Below, in pieces: positions 7,103-15,234 of a DNA stretch of 40,871 nt. The notes under the pieces are model-generated. The model did no database searches, was not told the DNA's origin, and saw nothing but the letters and a program-made list of their open reading frames with translations. The DNA is from an uncultured Spirochaetaceae bacterium (GTDB lineage Bacteria > Spirochaetota > Spirochaetia > Treponematales > Treponemataceae): positions 1 to 40,871 of the forward strand of contig CADCQA010000161.1 of assembly GCA_902803415.1 (NCBI GenBank). The letters are read 5' to 3'. The translations under genes were made by a program, and so were the position numbers. Positions within the stretch are counted from its first letter, which is position 1; every line of letters begins with the position of its first letter.

Positions 7103-7946
7103 TTTTCTGCGTGAATGCCTGAGCTGGTCCACGCTGTCCGGAAAAATCCGGCAGGTAAAAAAGGACGTGACGCCGCAGCGTGTTGCATTCGGGGAAGACA
7201 GCGAGCAGTATTTCCTGTACTACGAACCAAAAGCTGCCGTCAGCAGCACGGTGATTGTCTGGGTGCATGGCGGCGGATGGAATGCCGGTTCCCCGCAGTA
7301 TTTTGATTTTGTGGGTCAGTGCATTGCAGGGGCGGGGTACCGTTTTGTCTCGATCGGATACCGCCTGTCTCCGCGGAACAAATATCCCTGCCAGATAGCA
7401 GATGTCTGCGCGGGCTATAATGCAGCACGTGCATTCCTGCGGGAAAAGCTGACCGATTCATTCCGCGTGATTGTTTCCGGCTCATCTGCCGGGGCGCACC
7501 TTGCATCCATCCTCTGCTGCAGCAGGACGGTGCAGGAGCAGTATGCCGTTGATGTTTCGGATATGACCGGCTTTATCGGCATCGGAGGCCCGTACCATTT
7601 CTTTCCCGGCATGTCGCTGACAATACGCATGCTTCTTTCGCAGCTCTTTTCCCGGGGCTATGACCGGGCTGAGGGCGAGCCGTGTGCGCTTATGACAAAG
7701 CATGCTGTTCCTGTGCTTCTGATGCAGAGCCGGCATGACGGTGTGGTCGACTATGTGAGTGCCGGGGCTTTCCGTGAAAAAGCCCTGAGCCTGGGGAATT
7801 CCTGCGAACTGTATTCCGTAACAGGCCGGAAGGACAGCCATTCCTGGTATACAGCGGGCATGTTCCTTGAGAGCCGCAGCGAAAATCCCACGCTGGACAA
7901 ATTCTTTTCGTGGATTGAGCAGCAGGACGGGAAAAGTGCCGGCTGA
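7095..7946 (+). CDS. Alpha/beta hydrolase (esterase / HSL-like, HGGG motif)
   Basis: A 283-residue cytoplasmic hydrolase. It has the oxyanion-hole motif HGGG (58-61), the nucleophile elbow GSSAG (129-133, Ser131), an acid in RHDGVVDY and a C-terminal His in KDSHSWY. This is the pattern of hormone-sensitive-lipase-like and arylformamidase-like carboxylesterases. The start is taken as GTG 7095, which overlaps the upstream gene by 8 nt and follows AGGGGG; no ATG fits the domain. Coupling to an isochorismatase-type hydrolase suggests consecutive hydrolytic steps on one small molecule, which is inference only. No signal peptide is seen. Confidence 0.86.
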   Translation: MRDFLRECLSWSTLSGKIRQVKKDVTPQRVAFGEDSEQYFLYYEPKAAVSSTVIVWVHGGGWNAGSPQYFDFVGQCIAGAGYRFVSIGYRLSPRNKYPCQIADVCAGYNAARAFLREKLTDSFRVIVSGSSAGAHLASILCCSRTVQEQYAVDVSDMTGFIGIGGPYHFFPGMSLTIRMLLSQLFSRGYDRAEGEPCALMTKHAVPVLLMQSRHDGVVDYVSAGAFREKALSLGNSCELYSVTGRKDSHSWYTAGMFLESRSENPTLDKFFSWIEQQDGKSAG

Positions 7947-7949
7947 TAG

Positions 7950-7981
7950 GCGGGCGGTTTTTCTGCTGCCTGTCCGCCCGC
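7950..7981. terminator. Possible bidirectional hairpin between convergent genes
   Basis: An 8-bp GC-rich stem (GCGGGCGG 7950-7957 with CCGCCCGC 7974-7981) and 16-nt loop lie between converging genes. Neither side has a proper T tract, so termination is only possible. Confidence 0.3.
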
Positions 7982-8003
7982 TGCGTACCAGCAGCTCCGG
8001 TGC

Positions 8004-9185
8004 TTAGTGCCGGAATGTGGCGGCAACCTTGCGCACTTCCGCAAGCAGTTCCTGCATTGCCTGCTCCGTGGTGGCGTCGCCAAAGCTGAAGCGGACGGCG
8101 CTTTCCTTTTCCTTTGCGCTGATGTGCATGCTGTCAAGGATTGGGCGGGAATGCTTTCCGGACGAACAGGCGCTGCCGGTGGAGATGTAGTAGCCGTCGG
8201 CGCTGAGTGCGCGTTCCATTACCTGGCCGGGAATGCCGGGAAATGCTGCCTGCACGACCCACGGCGAGAACTGCCGCCCCGTGCCGGCTTCGGTGCCCCG
8301 GCAGTGCGGGAGCAGCACGCAGCCTTCCGTCTCCTGCAGCCCGGCAATGAATTGCGCGCAGTAGCGCTGCTGTGCATCGTAACGTTCCTGCGCACGCGGA
8401 TTCCTGGGTGAGATGGCGTATTTTTCAAGGCAGGCGGCAAAGGCCACTGCCCCAAAAAGGTTTTCGGTTCCGCTTCTGATGTTTTTTTCCTGCCCGCCGC
8501 CGCGCAGAAATGCCGTGAGTTCCCGCGAAAGGTAGAGCAGGCCGATTCCGCGCGGCCCGCGTATTTTGTGGGCGCTGAATGCTGCGGAGTCAATGCCCCT
8601 GTGCGTCAGGTCAAGGGGAATTTTCCCCGCCGCCTGCACGCAGTCCACGTGGAAGAAGGGGCGCCGCTTTCCTTCTGTTGCCCTGATAAGCGCATCTGCA
8701 ATTTCATACACCGGCTGTACCGCGCCTGTTTCGTTGTTTACAGCCATGACGGTGACAAAAGCGGTGTCATCCTGCAGATGCGCCACTATGTCTTCCGGTG
8801 AAATGAATCCGTCCTTGTCCGGCTGCACGGTGATGGCTTTCCAGCCGCAGCCTTCAACCATTTTTGCCATTTCCCGGAGTGCCGGGTGCTCGATTGCACT
8901 CAGCAGGACGCTGCCCTTCTGCGGGCGGGAAAGCACGGACAGCAGCGGAATATGGTCGCTTTCCGTGCCGCCGGAAGTGAAGACGAGTGTATCTGCGGGG
9001 ACGCCCAGTGCCTGTGCCGCCCGCTGCCGGGCTGCTTCCAGCGCTTCCCGGGCATCTGCTCCCGCTGCATGGATGCTGGAGGGATTCCCCCAGTGTTCAA
9101 GGGAGGCGGCAAGTGCTGCTTTCAGTATCTCTTCGTCGCCGGGGGCTGTTGCCGCCCAGTCAAAATAATGTTCATAGGAAATCAT
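8004..9185 (-). CDS. Cysteine desulfurase (NifS/IscS family, PLP-dependent)
   Basis: A 393-residue fold-type I PLP enzyme that takes sulfur from L-cysteine for Fe-S clusters or thiolation. Visible residues: ring-stacking His100 (AIEHPA), Asp181 and Gln184 (HVDCVQA), PLP Lys207 in SAHKIRG, and the persulfide Cys340 in STGSACSSGKHS. The ATG at 9185 follows GAGG at 8 nt. No iscU, sufU or mnmA neighbour is present, so whether it is the housekeeping IscS or a dedicated NifS is undecided. It lies downstream of tmk and an exported-protein gene on the same strand, separated by a conspicuous inverted repeat. Confidence 0.93.
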   Translation of the reverse strand: MISYEHYFDWAATAPGDEEILKAALAASLEHWGNPSSIHAAGADAREALEAARQRAAQALGVPADTLVFTSGGTESDHIPLLSVLSRPQKGSVLLSAIEHPALREMAKMVEGCGWKAITVQPDKDGFISPEDIVAHLQDDTAFVTVMAVNNETGAVQPVYEIADALIRATEGKRRPFFHVDCVQAAGKIPLDLTHRGIDSAAFSAHKIRGPRGIGLLYLSRELTAFLRGGGQEKNIRSGTENLFGAVAFAACLEKYAISPRNPRAQERYDAQQRYCAQFIAGLQETEGCVLLPHCRGTEAGTGRQFSPWVVQAAFPGIPGQVMERALSADGYYISTGSACSSGKHSRPILDSMHISAKEKESAVRFSFGDATTEQAMQELLAEVRKVAATFRH

Positions 9186-9210
9186 TGCTGTACCTCAAGC
9201 TCCGGACACG

Positions 9211-9252
9211 GCAATCTCTAAAAAATCACGGCAATGCGTTTTTAGAGATTGC
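9211..9252. repeat. Perfect 14-bp inverted repeat with embedded direct repeat
   Basis: GCAATCTCTAAAAA (9211-9224) and its exact complement TTTTTAGAGATTGC (9239-9252) flank a 14-nt loop. The nonamer CACGGCAAT occurs twice in direct orientation (9207-9215 and 9227-9235). AAGCTC and GAGCTT flank it and could extend the stem with a bulge. No T tract follows on either strand. It may be an intergenic repeat element, an operator or an RNA hairpin. Confidence 0.7.
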
Positions 9253-9274
9253 ATGAGCTTTCTATACAGCCATT

Positions 9275-9907
9275 TTAATATGTTTTATCGTTCATTGCAA
9301 TGAGGTCGCTGATGACCTTATTCAGCCGTGTAAGCTCGCGGTCAAGCGTCTTCTGGTAGTCCAGCTCTCCTGTGCAGACGCGTTCCCGCTCGTCTTCCCA
9401 GTTCTGCTGGTCGCTTATGTAGAGGAAATTGAACTGCGAAACATTTGCCTTTTCTGCCCAGAGTTTTGCCTCGCGCCAGTAGTAGTAGCCAGCCTCGTAG
9501 CAGGATTTTGCTTTCTCCAGGTTGCGCAGGTATTCGTCCTTCCACGGCGCATCATAGAAATATGCGGCCTGCTTGTCGTATATCCGTCCAAGCCGGAGGT
9601 GCTGTTCGATGAGTTTCAGGTTCAGGTGCATCTGGAAGAGGTAGCGGTATTTTTCCCACTGCGTCTTGGTTTCTACCTTGGACATGGCATAGAGCGGGTT
9701 TGCAAAGTCCGCCTTCACCGCCTGCTCCAGCCAGTAGATGTTTTCCATGCAGTCATCCGGATTCTGGGCATAATGCACGTGGTAGAGTTTATAGAAATCT
9801 TCCTTATATTTACAGACGTAGGCACCGGCCCGCTGCACGGCGAAGAACGCAAGCGCGCAGGCGAGCACGAGCAGCCGTCCCGCCGTGTTCAAAAAAGCCT
9901 TTTTCAC
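9275..9907 (-). CDS. Exported helical (TPR-like) conserved protein
   Basis: A 210-residue protein with a signal peptide (hydrophobic LLVLACALAFFAVQ, likely cleavage after AGA near residue 29), followed by a wholly helical, Tyr- and Trp-rich domain. Spaced motifs such as YWLEQAVKADFANPLYA and AKSCYEAGYYYWREAKLWAEKA resemble degenerate TPR helices. It is predicted periplasmic. The start is GTG at 9907 with no clear ribosome site. It follows tmk by 57 nt on the same strand. I recognise it only as a spirochaete-type conserved protein; function is unknown, possibly a scaffold for envelope proteins. Confidence 0.75.
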   Translation of the reverse strand: MKKAFLNTAGRLLVLACALAFFAVQRAGAYVCKYKEDFYKLYHVHYAQNPDDCMENIYWLEQAVKADFANPLYAMSKVETKTQWEKYRYLFQMHLNLKLIEQHLRLGRIYDKQAAYFYDAPWKDEYLRNLEKAKSCYEAGYYYWREAKLWAEKANVSQFNFLYISDQQNWEDERERVCTGELDYQKTLDRELTRLNKVISDLIAMNDKTY

Positions 9908-9964
9908 ACTCTGATTATCGGCACGCCGGGGCAGAAAATTGAGGGGCTGCGGCAGGGGGCATGC

Positions 9965-10606
9965 TTAGTCCTTTTCCTGCAGCATTTCAATTTCCTTCCA
10001 TATAATAGCCGCAAGTTCCTCCATGGAACGCGTTGCATCAAGCATAACGGTTTTCATTCCGCTTTCCTTGAATTCGCCGATGGCCTTGTGGTATTCCGTT
10101 ACCGTCTGCTGCAGTAAGGCTTCTTTTTCGTAAATTTCCTGTACTCCGCGGCCCTGTATCCGCGCAAGTGCCGTTTTCGGACTGATTTCAAAGTAGAAAA
10201 GCAGCTCCGGAAGGGGAAACGCGCTGTTGAGCCTGCGCGGAATTTCCGGGTCGCAGCCGCTGCTCTGGTAGGCAAGGCTTGAAAAGAGGTAGCGGTCGCT
10301 TACCACGATGTGTCCGGCGGCACAGGCTTCCCTGATGCCTGTCACCAGATGGCGGTCGCCGTCCGTTACAAGGCTGCCGTTTACGTGCTCGTTCCGGTCT
10401 GCCGCAAAGAGGTATGCTGCCGTCTCATTTTTAACGGGAATGTCGCCCCGAAGCATCTGCCGCAGGAATTTGCCGGTTGCCGCGGGGGTCGGTTCCGCCG
10501 TAAAGAGAAAACGCTCTGTTTTTTCGTGTTTTTTGAGCAGTTCCAGCTGCGTTGATGTTCCTGCGCCGTCAATTCCCTCAAAAACGATAAAATTTCGTAA
10601 AATCAT
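9965..10606 (-). CDS. tmk: Thymidylate kinase
   Basis: A 213-residue kinase converting dTMP to dTDP in the cytoplasm. Evidence: N-terminal VFEGIDGAGTSTQ (8-20), the DRY signature in VVSDRYLFSSLAYQ, an upstream ADRNEH segment, and family-typical length. Oddity: the P-loop reads GIDGAGTST, so the usual Lys of GxGKST is Thr17. The DNA codons (GCA GGA ACA TCA ACG) confirm this. The rest of the domain is intact, so it is probably functional, and the substitution may be lineage-specific. The ATG at 10606 has GAAGGG close upstream. It is divergent from tamB. Confidence 0.9.
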   Translation of the reverse strand: MILRNFIVFEGIDGAGTSTQLELLKKHEKTERFLFTAEPTPAATGKFLRQMLRGDIPVKNETAAYLFAADRNEHVNGSLVTDGDRHLVTGIREACAAGHIVVSDRYLFSSLAYQSSGCDPEIPRRLNSAFPLPELLFYFEISPKTALARIQGRGVQEIYEKEALLQQTVTEYHKAIGEFKESGMKTVMLDATRSMEELAAIIWKEIEMLQEKD

Positions 10607-10633
10607 GAAACCCTTCTATTTTTTGTTTATTTT

Positions 10634-10642
10634 TGGTAATAT
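10634..10642 (+). promoter_or_regulatory. Candidate extended -10 for the tamB-bamA operon
   Basis: TGG followed by TAATAT (10637-10642) lies in the tmk/tamB divergent gap. No good -35 is visible 17 bp upstream. It would give a leader of about 60 nt. Confidence 0.35.
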
Positions 10643-10707
10643 GGGGGCAGGCGCTTGCAAAAGCCGGTGGTCTTTTGGAAGGCCTCCCTTTCTTAATTTA
10701 CGGCGTA

Positions 10708-13700
10708 ATGAAATCAAAACTTGTCAAGACTGTTGCAGGATTTTTCATATTCCTCTTTATCCTGGCCGCCAGCGTGTGGTTCATGCGCCCGGTCTATGAA
10801 GCAGTTGACAAGCTCATGCACGACGTGGAAAACGTTTATGTGCAGAAACTGGCAGAAAATACCGGCCTGACCGTTTCCTACAAGTCCCTGTCGCCCTCGT
10901 TTTTGACCGGCATACGGGTTAATTCCATCGTCATTTCCGATGCGGAGACGCAGGAACCCCTGCTGACTGTCCGCAAGGCGGTCTTCCGCTACAATATTTT
11001 CCGCCTGCTGCGCAAGGATTTTGGCAATGCGTTTACCAAACTCATCATCACGGATGTGACTTTTGATGCAGACAAGGAAAAATGCCTTGCCGTCATGCAG
11101 AAAATCCGTGCTTTTACGGAACGCCGCCGTGCCCTCAAGGATGCGCAGGCGGTGGCCGGGGAGGGGGCGGCGCCGGTAGCAGGGGATTCTGCCGGGGACG
11201 GGCAGTCACTGACACTGGCCGGCAAGACCATCCCGCTGTTCCTGCTGCCGTTCGAAGTGCAGGTGCGGAACATCCGTGTGCGCTATTCAGATGCAAAGTG
11301 GCGCGCAGAAGCAGTGGTGCGCAAGCTGCAGCTTAAGGAAGAAAACCGCGATGCCGTGTCCTTTACGGCAAGTTCCGGCTCTCTGGAAGCCGTGCAGCTG
11401 TCTTCCGGCCGGATGTTCGGCGTAAAGCTTGCCTTCGGCGGAAAACTGCTGTCTGCTATAGAGGGCAGTTCCCTCATCCTGTCGCTTGACCAGCTGCCGA
11501 AGGCTGCCTATTCCTTGCAGCGTACCCAGTTCCTTGTCCGCTATGACGGCGGGCGGCTGGAGGCCCGTTCCACGCAGCGTGCGCTGCCGTATTCGCTTTC
11601 TGCCATGTACAGTCCCTCGTCGGGGGACTTTTCTGCGGATGTCCGTACGCAGTCCCTGCAGCTTTTGTCCGCCGTGAAGGTGCCGCTGGACAGTGCGATG
11701 CTGCGCAAGGCCTCTCGGCTTACGCTGACGCTGGCAGGCAGCATAGCCGGAAACAGCCGTGCAAAGGATTTCCGCTGGCAGGGCACCGGAGACGTGTCTG
11801 TGCCGGAAGATGTCATTGACGGCGGGGAAGAGCTGCATTTTTCCGCGCAGGGAACGCAGGCGCTGCTTTCCGTTACTTCATTGACGGCGCAGGGAAAGCT
11901 GCTTGACGCTTCTCTTTCCGGCACTTATGTTGTTCCAGAGCACCGGCCGGAGGCTTCGCTCCATGTTTCCCGCCTGCTGCTGCCCAACGGGAACCGGCTT
12001 GCCTTTGACGCCCGCATTGTTTCCGAAAACGGTGTGATCCGCGCCTTCCTTCCGGAACTGAATCTTGGCGGGGAACGTTTTTCCGGCGTAAATGCAGCCA
12101 TTGACCCCTTCCGGAAGCCGATGCCTTTCAGCCTGTCGTTTTCCGGTACGGCCCACAGCAGCTACGGAAAGCCGGCAGTGGTGCGTGCGTCGGGGGAATT
12201 CATGCCCGGAAAGTCCCGCAGGCTGAGCGCAAAGCTTTCCGTTGACAGCCTTTTCCTTGATACTGCTGCCCGCGCCGCTGCGTTCTTCCTGAAGCCGCAG
12301 CTGCAGGAAAAAATCCGTGTGCGGCTTCCGCAGCTGGAACAGTATGTCACTGATGACGAGCTGTCATTTTCAACAGATTTTAAGCATTTTTCTTTCCAGG
12401 TTCCCGCCGCCCGCGTCTGCAATCCCGCGGAGGAACGGCAGTCGCTGGAACTGGCCTTTTCCGGCAGCGATACCTTCCTTGTGGTGAACAGCTGCAGGCT
12501 GCTGTACCGGCAGCTAGAGGTACAGGCGGAATTTGACGCGGAAATCTCCCCGGAAGACCGGCAGGCAGCATTCAACGCCGATTGCTCGGTGAACGGCATT
12601 CCCTACCGGCTCAGCGGTGCGTACACGCCGGGGCGCTGGCTTACGGTGACGGGCAGCTACGGCCTTGATGTGCTGGTCAATCTTGAAAAAGGATTTAAAG
12701 GAAATGCAAAATTCACCTCACTGCCGGTCGCTTTTTCCCGCTATGAACTGGCTTTGTCGCTGGAAACCGCCTTTGACTTCCAGAGCCTTGCTGATTTCCG
12801 TTTTGATGTCAGCAGCCTTCAGTGTTCCCTGGTCAAGGGGCGGCTCGGCATAGAACCGCATCTGTCCATAATGGGGAACGTCACCAACAGCGGCTTCATT
12901 ATGGATACCATCCTTTACAGCGACCGCAATTCGACCCTTGCCGGGGACGGCTATGTCCTGTGGAACATAAACGGCGGCATTCTGGATTCCGTGACGCTCC
13001 TGCTCAAGGGCGGCAACGAGCTGAGCGGCGAGAAATTTTCGGTGGAAGGCAGCCTTGCAAACCCGCTGCATGCGGCGCTTACCCGCGAACATCTGGAAAA
13101 GGACTGCTATTTTACCGCGCAGGTGGATATCCGTTCGTTCCCTATGTCCCGTCTGTTCAGGCACCAGTATGCGGACGATACCTTTACCGGCACGCTGACG
13201 GCAAGCGGAACCGCGGAAAACCCCTATATTTCCCTGAGCGTGCAGAACATGTCCGCCCAGTCCGGCGCCCGCCCGGTGATTGCAAGCGGAAAAGCGGAAC
13301 TGCTGGAAGGGGCGGCCACAGTCTCCGAGCTGAACGTTGACTGGGGAAACATCCATGTCAGCAACGTTACGGCTGCCGTTGACCTGAAATCCTTCACCGG
13401 CGATGCCTCGGCGGATGCGCGGGTTGATTTTATCGCGCGGAAAATTATAGATATTCCCCTGCTGGTAAAGGTGCTGCCCGCCGGCACCCGGCAGGAAGGG
13501 CGAAAAATGTTTTCTATCCCCGATGCCTTTGATGTGGATCTCTATTCTTCGGTAACGGCGGACGGGCTGATTAACGGCGGCATTCCCGTGCATGCTGCCC
13601 TGCAGCGGCGGGGCGACAAGCTGTATTTTTCATCGGAAGGTCTGGGCGCATCCGGTGTCTATGGAATCAAGGACGGTTCCATCACTGCTGCTGTTGATTC

Positions 13701-15228
13701 CTCCAAGCCCCTGCACGGAAAGGTTGCGGGAAAAACCAAAAATCAGCGCGTAGACCTTACGATCAGCGATTTGTACTGTGATTTCTCCAAATTCTCCAGC
13801 ATGGTGAGCAATGACGCCTTCTCCGTGCACCGGGGGCTGCTCTCCGGCAAGATTGCAGTCTCCGGGATGACGAGCGACCCGGTGCTGGACGGTTCCGTAC
13901 TGGTCCGTGACCTTGATTTTATGCTTCCGGGGCTTATTCCGGAGCATATTACCGCAAAGAACCTGCTGCTCACCATGAACCAGAACGAAATCGAGATTCC
14001 GGACACGCGCTTTTTCGTAAAGGACGGCAGGTTTTCTGCCGGCTGCAAGATGGTGCTTGACCGCTGGAGCGTGGATGTCATGACCGGCTCCATTGCAACG
14101 CTGAACAGCAGCGGCATCCGCGTCAATGTGCTGACATCCCGCCTGGGAATCGACGGCTACGTGACCGCCGACGCGAATTTCCGCTACGCGGGGACGCAGC
14201 TTATGGTGAACGGCACGGTAGCAACGCATGATTCCGAGCTGTCCTTCATGAACGACCTGATAAACATCGGCCCCCGCAGTGTGCAGGAAAACGCAGATTC
14301 CTCCGAAGGCAGCGCACTGGAGCGCTTCCTGGAGAGCACCGGGCTGGTGCTCAACCTGGACTGCCTCATCGGGCGCAAGGTAAACATCGTCATCAACCCC
14401 TTCCTGCATGCCCTTGCAACGCCGGAAACGCCCGTAAAGGTCTTTATGGACACTGACCGCGGCGTGTGGTCGATTATCGGCGATGCGGTCTTCAAAGGCG
14501 GCTACATCACGTACCTGAGCCGGAACTTCTACATAAAAGAGGGACGGCTGGAGCTGAATGAAAGCCAGATGAAGTTCGATCCCTTCCTGACGGCCCGCGC
14601 TGTAACCCGCGAACGCGATGCGGACGGCGTTTCCGTCACCATCGTGCTGACCACCGAACACCAGCCGGTTTCCTCGTTCACGCCGAACATTTATTCCATA
14701 CCGGCGCGCTCGGAAAATGAAATTCTTGCCATGCTGGGGCAGATTATGAGCGGCGATGCCAAAAATGCGGGCAGTCTGATAGCTTCCGGCGTGGATTACG
14801 GCCTTCAGATAACTCTGTTCAGAAAATTTGAAAACGCATTGCGCGATTTGTGTAATTTTGATATATTCTCAGTACGTATTAATATGGTGCAGAATGCTTT
14901 GCGGCTGGGGCTTGATTCCGGGTTCAATTCCAAGAATCCAATCGGTAACTATTTTGACAATACGAGTGTTTATATAGGTAAATACTTCGGAAGTTCAATT
15001 TATGCCGATGCCTTGCTGCAGTGGACGTATGACGAATCTGTGGTTGACAGTTCCGGCTCTGCGATAAGCGGGCTGGTGTTTCATCCGGAGCTGGGTCTGG
15101 AACTTGATGCTCCGTTTGCAAACATCCGCTTTGATTACGCACCGGATTTGAAGTCCCTGCGGAAAGGTGAGGTTCCTGACCTTGTTTCTGCTGCTTCTGT
15201 AACGCTCTCTTGGAGTATAACGTTTTAA
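10708..15228 (+). CDS. tamB: TamB-like translocation and assembly protein (AsmA/DUF490)
   Basis: A 1506-residue envelope protein with one N-terminal membrane anchor (about 10-30, FFIFLFILAASVWFM). A very long periplasmic beta-rich region follows, ending in a TamB/DUF490 C-terminal domain with GVWSIIGDAVFKGGYITYLS, FYIKEGRLELNESQMKFDPFL and SENEILAMLGQIMSG. TamB-type proteins bridge the inner and outer membranes as hydrophobic grooves, aiding lipid transport and outer-membrane protein assembly. The start at 10708 is chosen because it begins the anchor (MKSKLVK); the frame is open upstream to a TTG at 10633. It stops 6 nt before bamA. No tamA is seen in the window, so BamA is the likely outer-membrane partner. 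Confidence 0.9.
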   Translation: MKSKLVKTVAGFFIFLFILAASVWFMRPVYEAVDKLMHDVENVYVQKLAENTGLTVSYKSLSPSFLTGIRVNSIVISDAETQEPLLTVRKAVFRYNIFRLLRKDFGNAFTKLIITDVTFDADKEKCLAVMQKIRAFTERRRALKDAQAVAGEGAAPVAGDSAGDGQSLTLAGKTIPLFLLPFEVQVRNIRVRYSDAKWRAEAVVRKLQLKEENRDAVSFTASSGSLEAVQLSSGRMFGVKLAFGGKLLSAIEGSSLILSLDQLPKAAYSLQRTQFLVRYDGGRLEARSTQRALPYSLSAMYSPSSGDFSADVRTQSLQLLSAVKVPLDSAMLRKASRLTLTLAGSIAGNSRAKDFRWQGTGDVSVPEDVIDGGEELHFSAQGTQALLSVTSLTAQGKLLDASLSGTYVVPEHRPEASLHVSRLLLPNGNRLAFDARIVSENGVIRAFLPELNLGGERFSGVNAAIDPFRKPMPFSLSFSGTAHSSYGKPAVVRASGEFMPGKSRRLSAKLSVDSLFLDTAARAAAFFLKPQLQEKIRVRLPQLEQYVTDDELSFSTDFKHFSFQVPAARVCNPAEERQSLELAFSGSDTFLVVNSCRLLYRQLEVQAEFDAEISPEDRQAAFNADCSVNGIPYRLSGAYTPGRWLTVTGSYGLDVLVNLEKGFKGNAKFTSLPVAFSRYELALSLETAFDFQSLADFRFDVSSLQCSLVKGRLGIEPHLSIMGNVTNSGFIMDTILYSDRNSTLAGDGYVLWNINGGILDSVTLLLKGGNELSGEKFSVEGSLANPLHAALTREHLEKDCYFTAQVDIRSFPMSRLFRHQYADDTFTGTLTASGTAENPYISLSVQNMSAQSGARPVIASGKAELLEGAATVSELNVDWGNIHVSNVTAAVDLKSFTGDASADARVDFIARKIIDIPLLVKVLPAGTRQEGRKMFSIPDAFDVDLYSSVTADGLINGGIPVHAALQRRGDKLYFSSEGLGASGVYGIKDGSITAAVDSSKPLHGKVAGKTKNQRVDLTISDLYCDFSKFSSMVSNDAFSVHRGLLSGKIAVSGMTSDPVLDGSVLVRDLDFMLPGLIPEHITAKNLLLTMNQNEIEIPDTRFFVKDGRFSAGCKMVLDRWSVDVMTGSIATLNSSGIRVNVLTSRLGIDGYVTADANFRYAGTQLMVNGTVATHDSELSFMNDLINIGPRSVQENADSSEGSALERFLESTGLVLNLDCLIGRKVNIVINPFLHALATPETPVKVFMDTDRGVWSIIGDAVFKGGYITYLSRNFYIKEGRLELNESQMKFDPFLTARAVTRERDADGVSVTIVLTTEHQPVSSFTPNIYSIPARSENEILAMLGQIMSGDAKNAGSLIASGVDYGLQITLFRKFENALRDLCNFDIFSVRINMVQNALRLGLDSGFNSKNPIGNYFDNTSVYIGKYFGSSIYADALLQWTYDESVVDSSGSAISGLVFHPELGLELDAPFANIRFDYAPDLKSLRKGEVPDLVSAASVTLSWSITF

Positions 15229-15234
15229 GATTAT

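Noticed and set aside
10633-10707. 25-codon N-terminal extension of TamB from a TTG
   Set aside because: The ATG at 10708 starts directly at a typical membrane anchor; the extension overlaps the candidate -10 and has no ribosome site.
13630-14661. 343-codon minus-strand frame inside tamB
   Set aside because: Shadow of the TamB coding frame; composition and lack of motifs argue against a gene.
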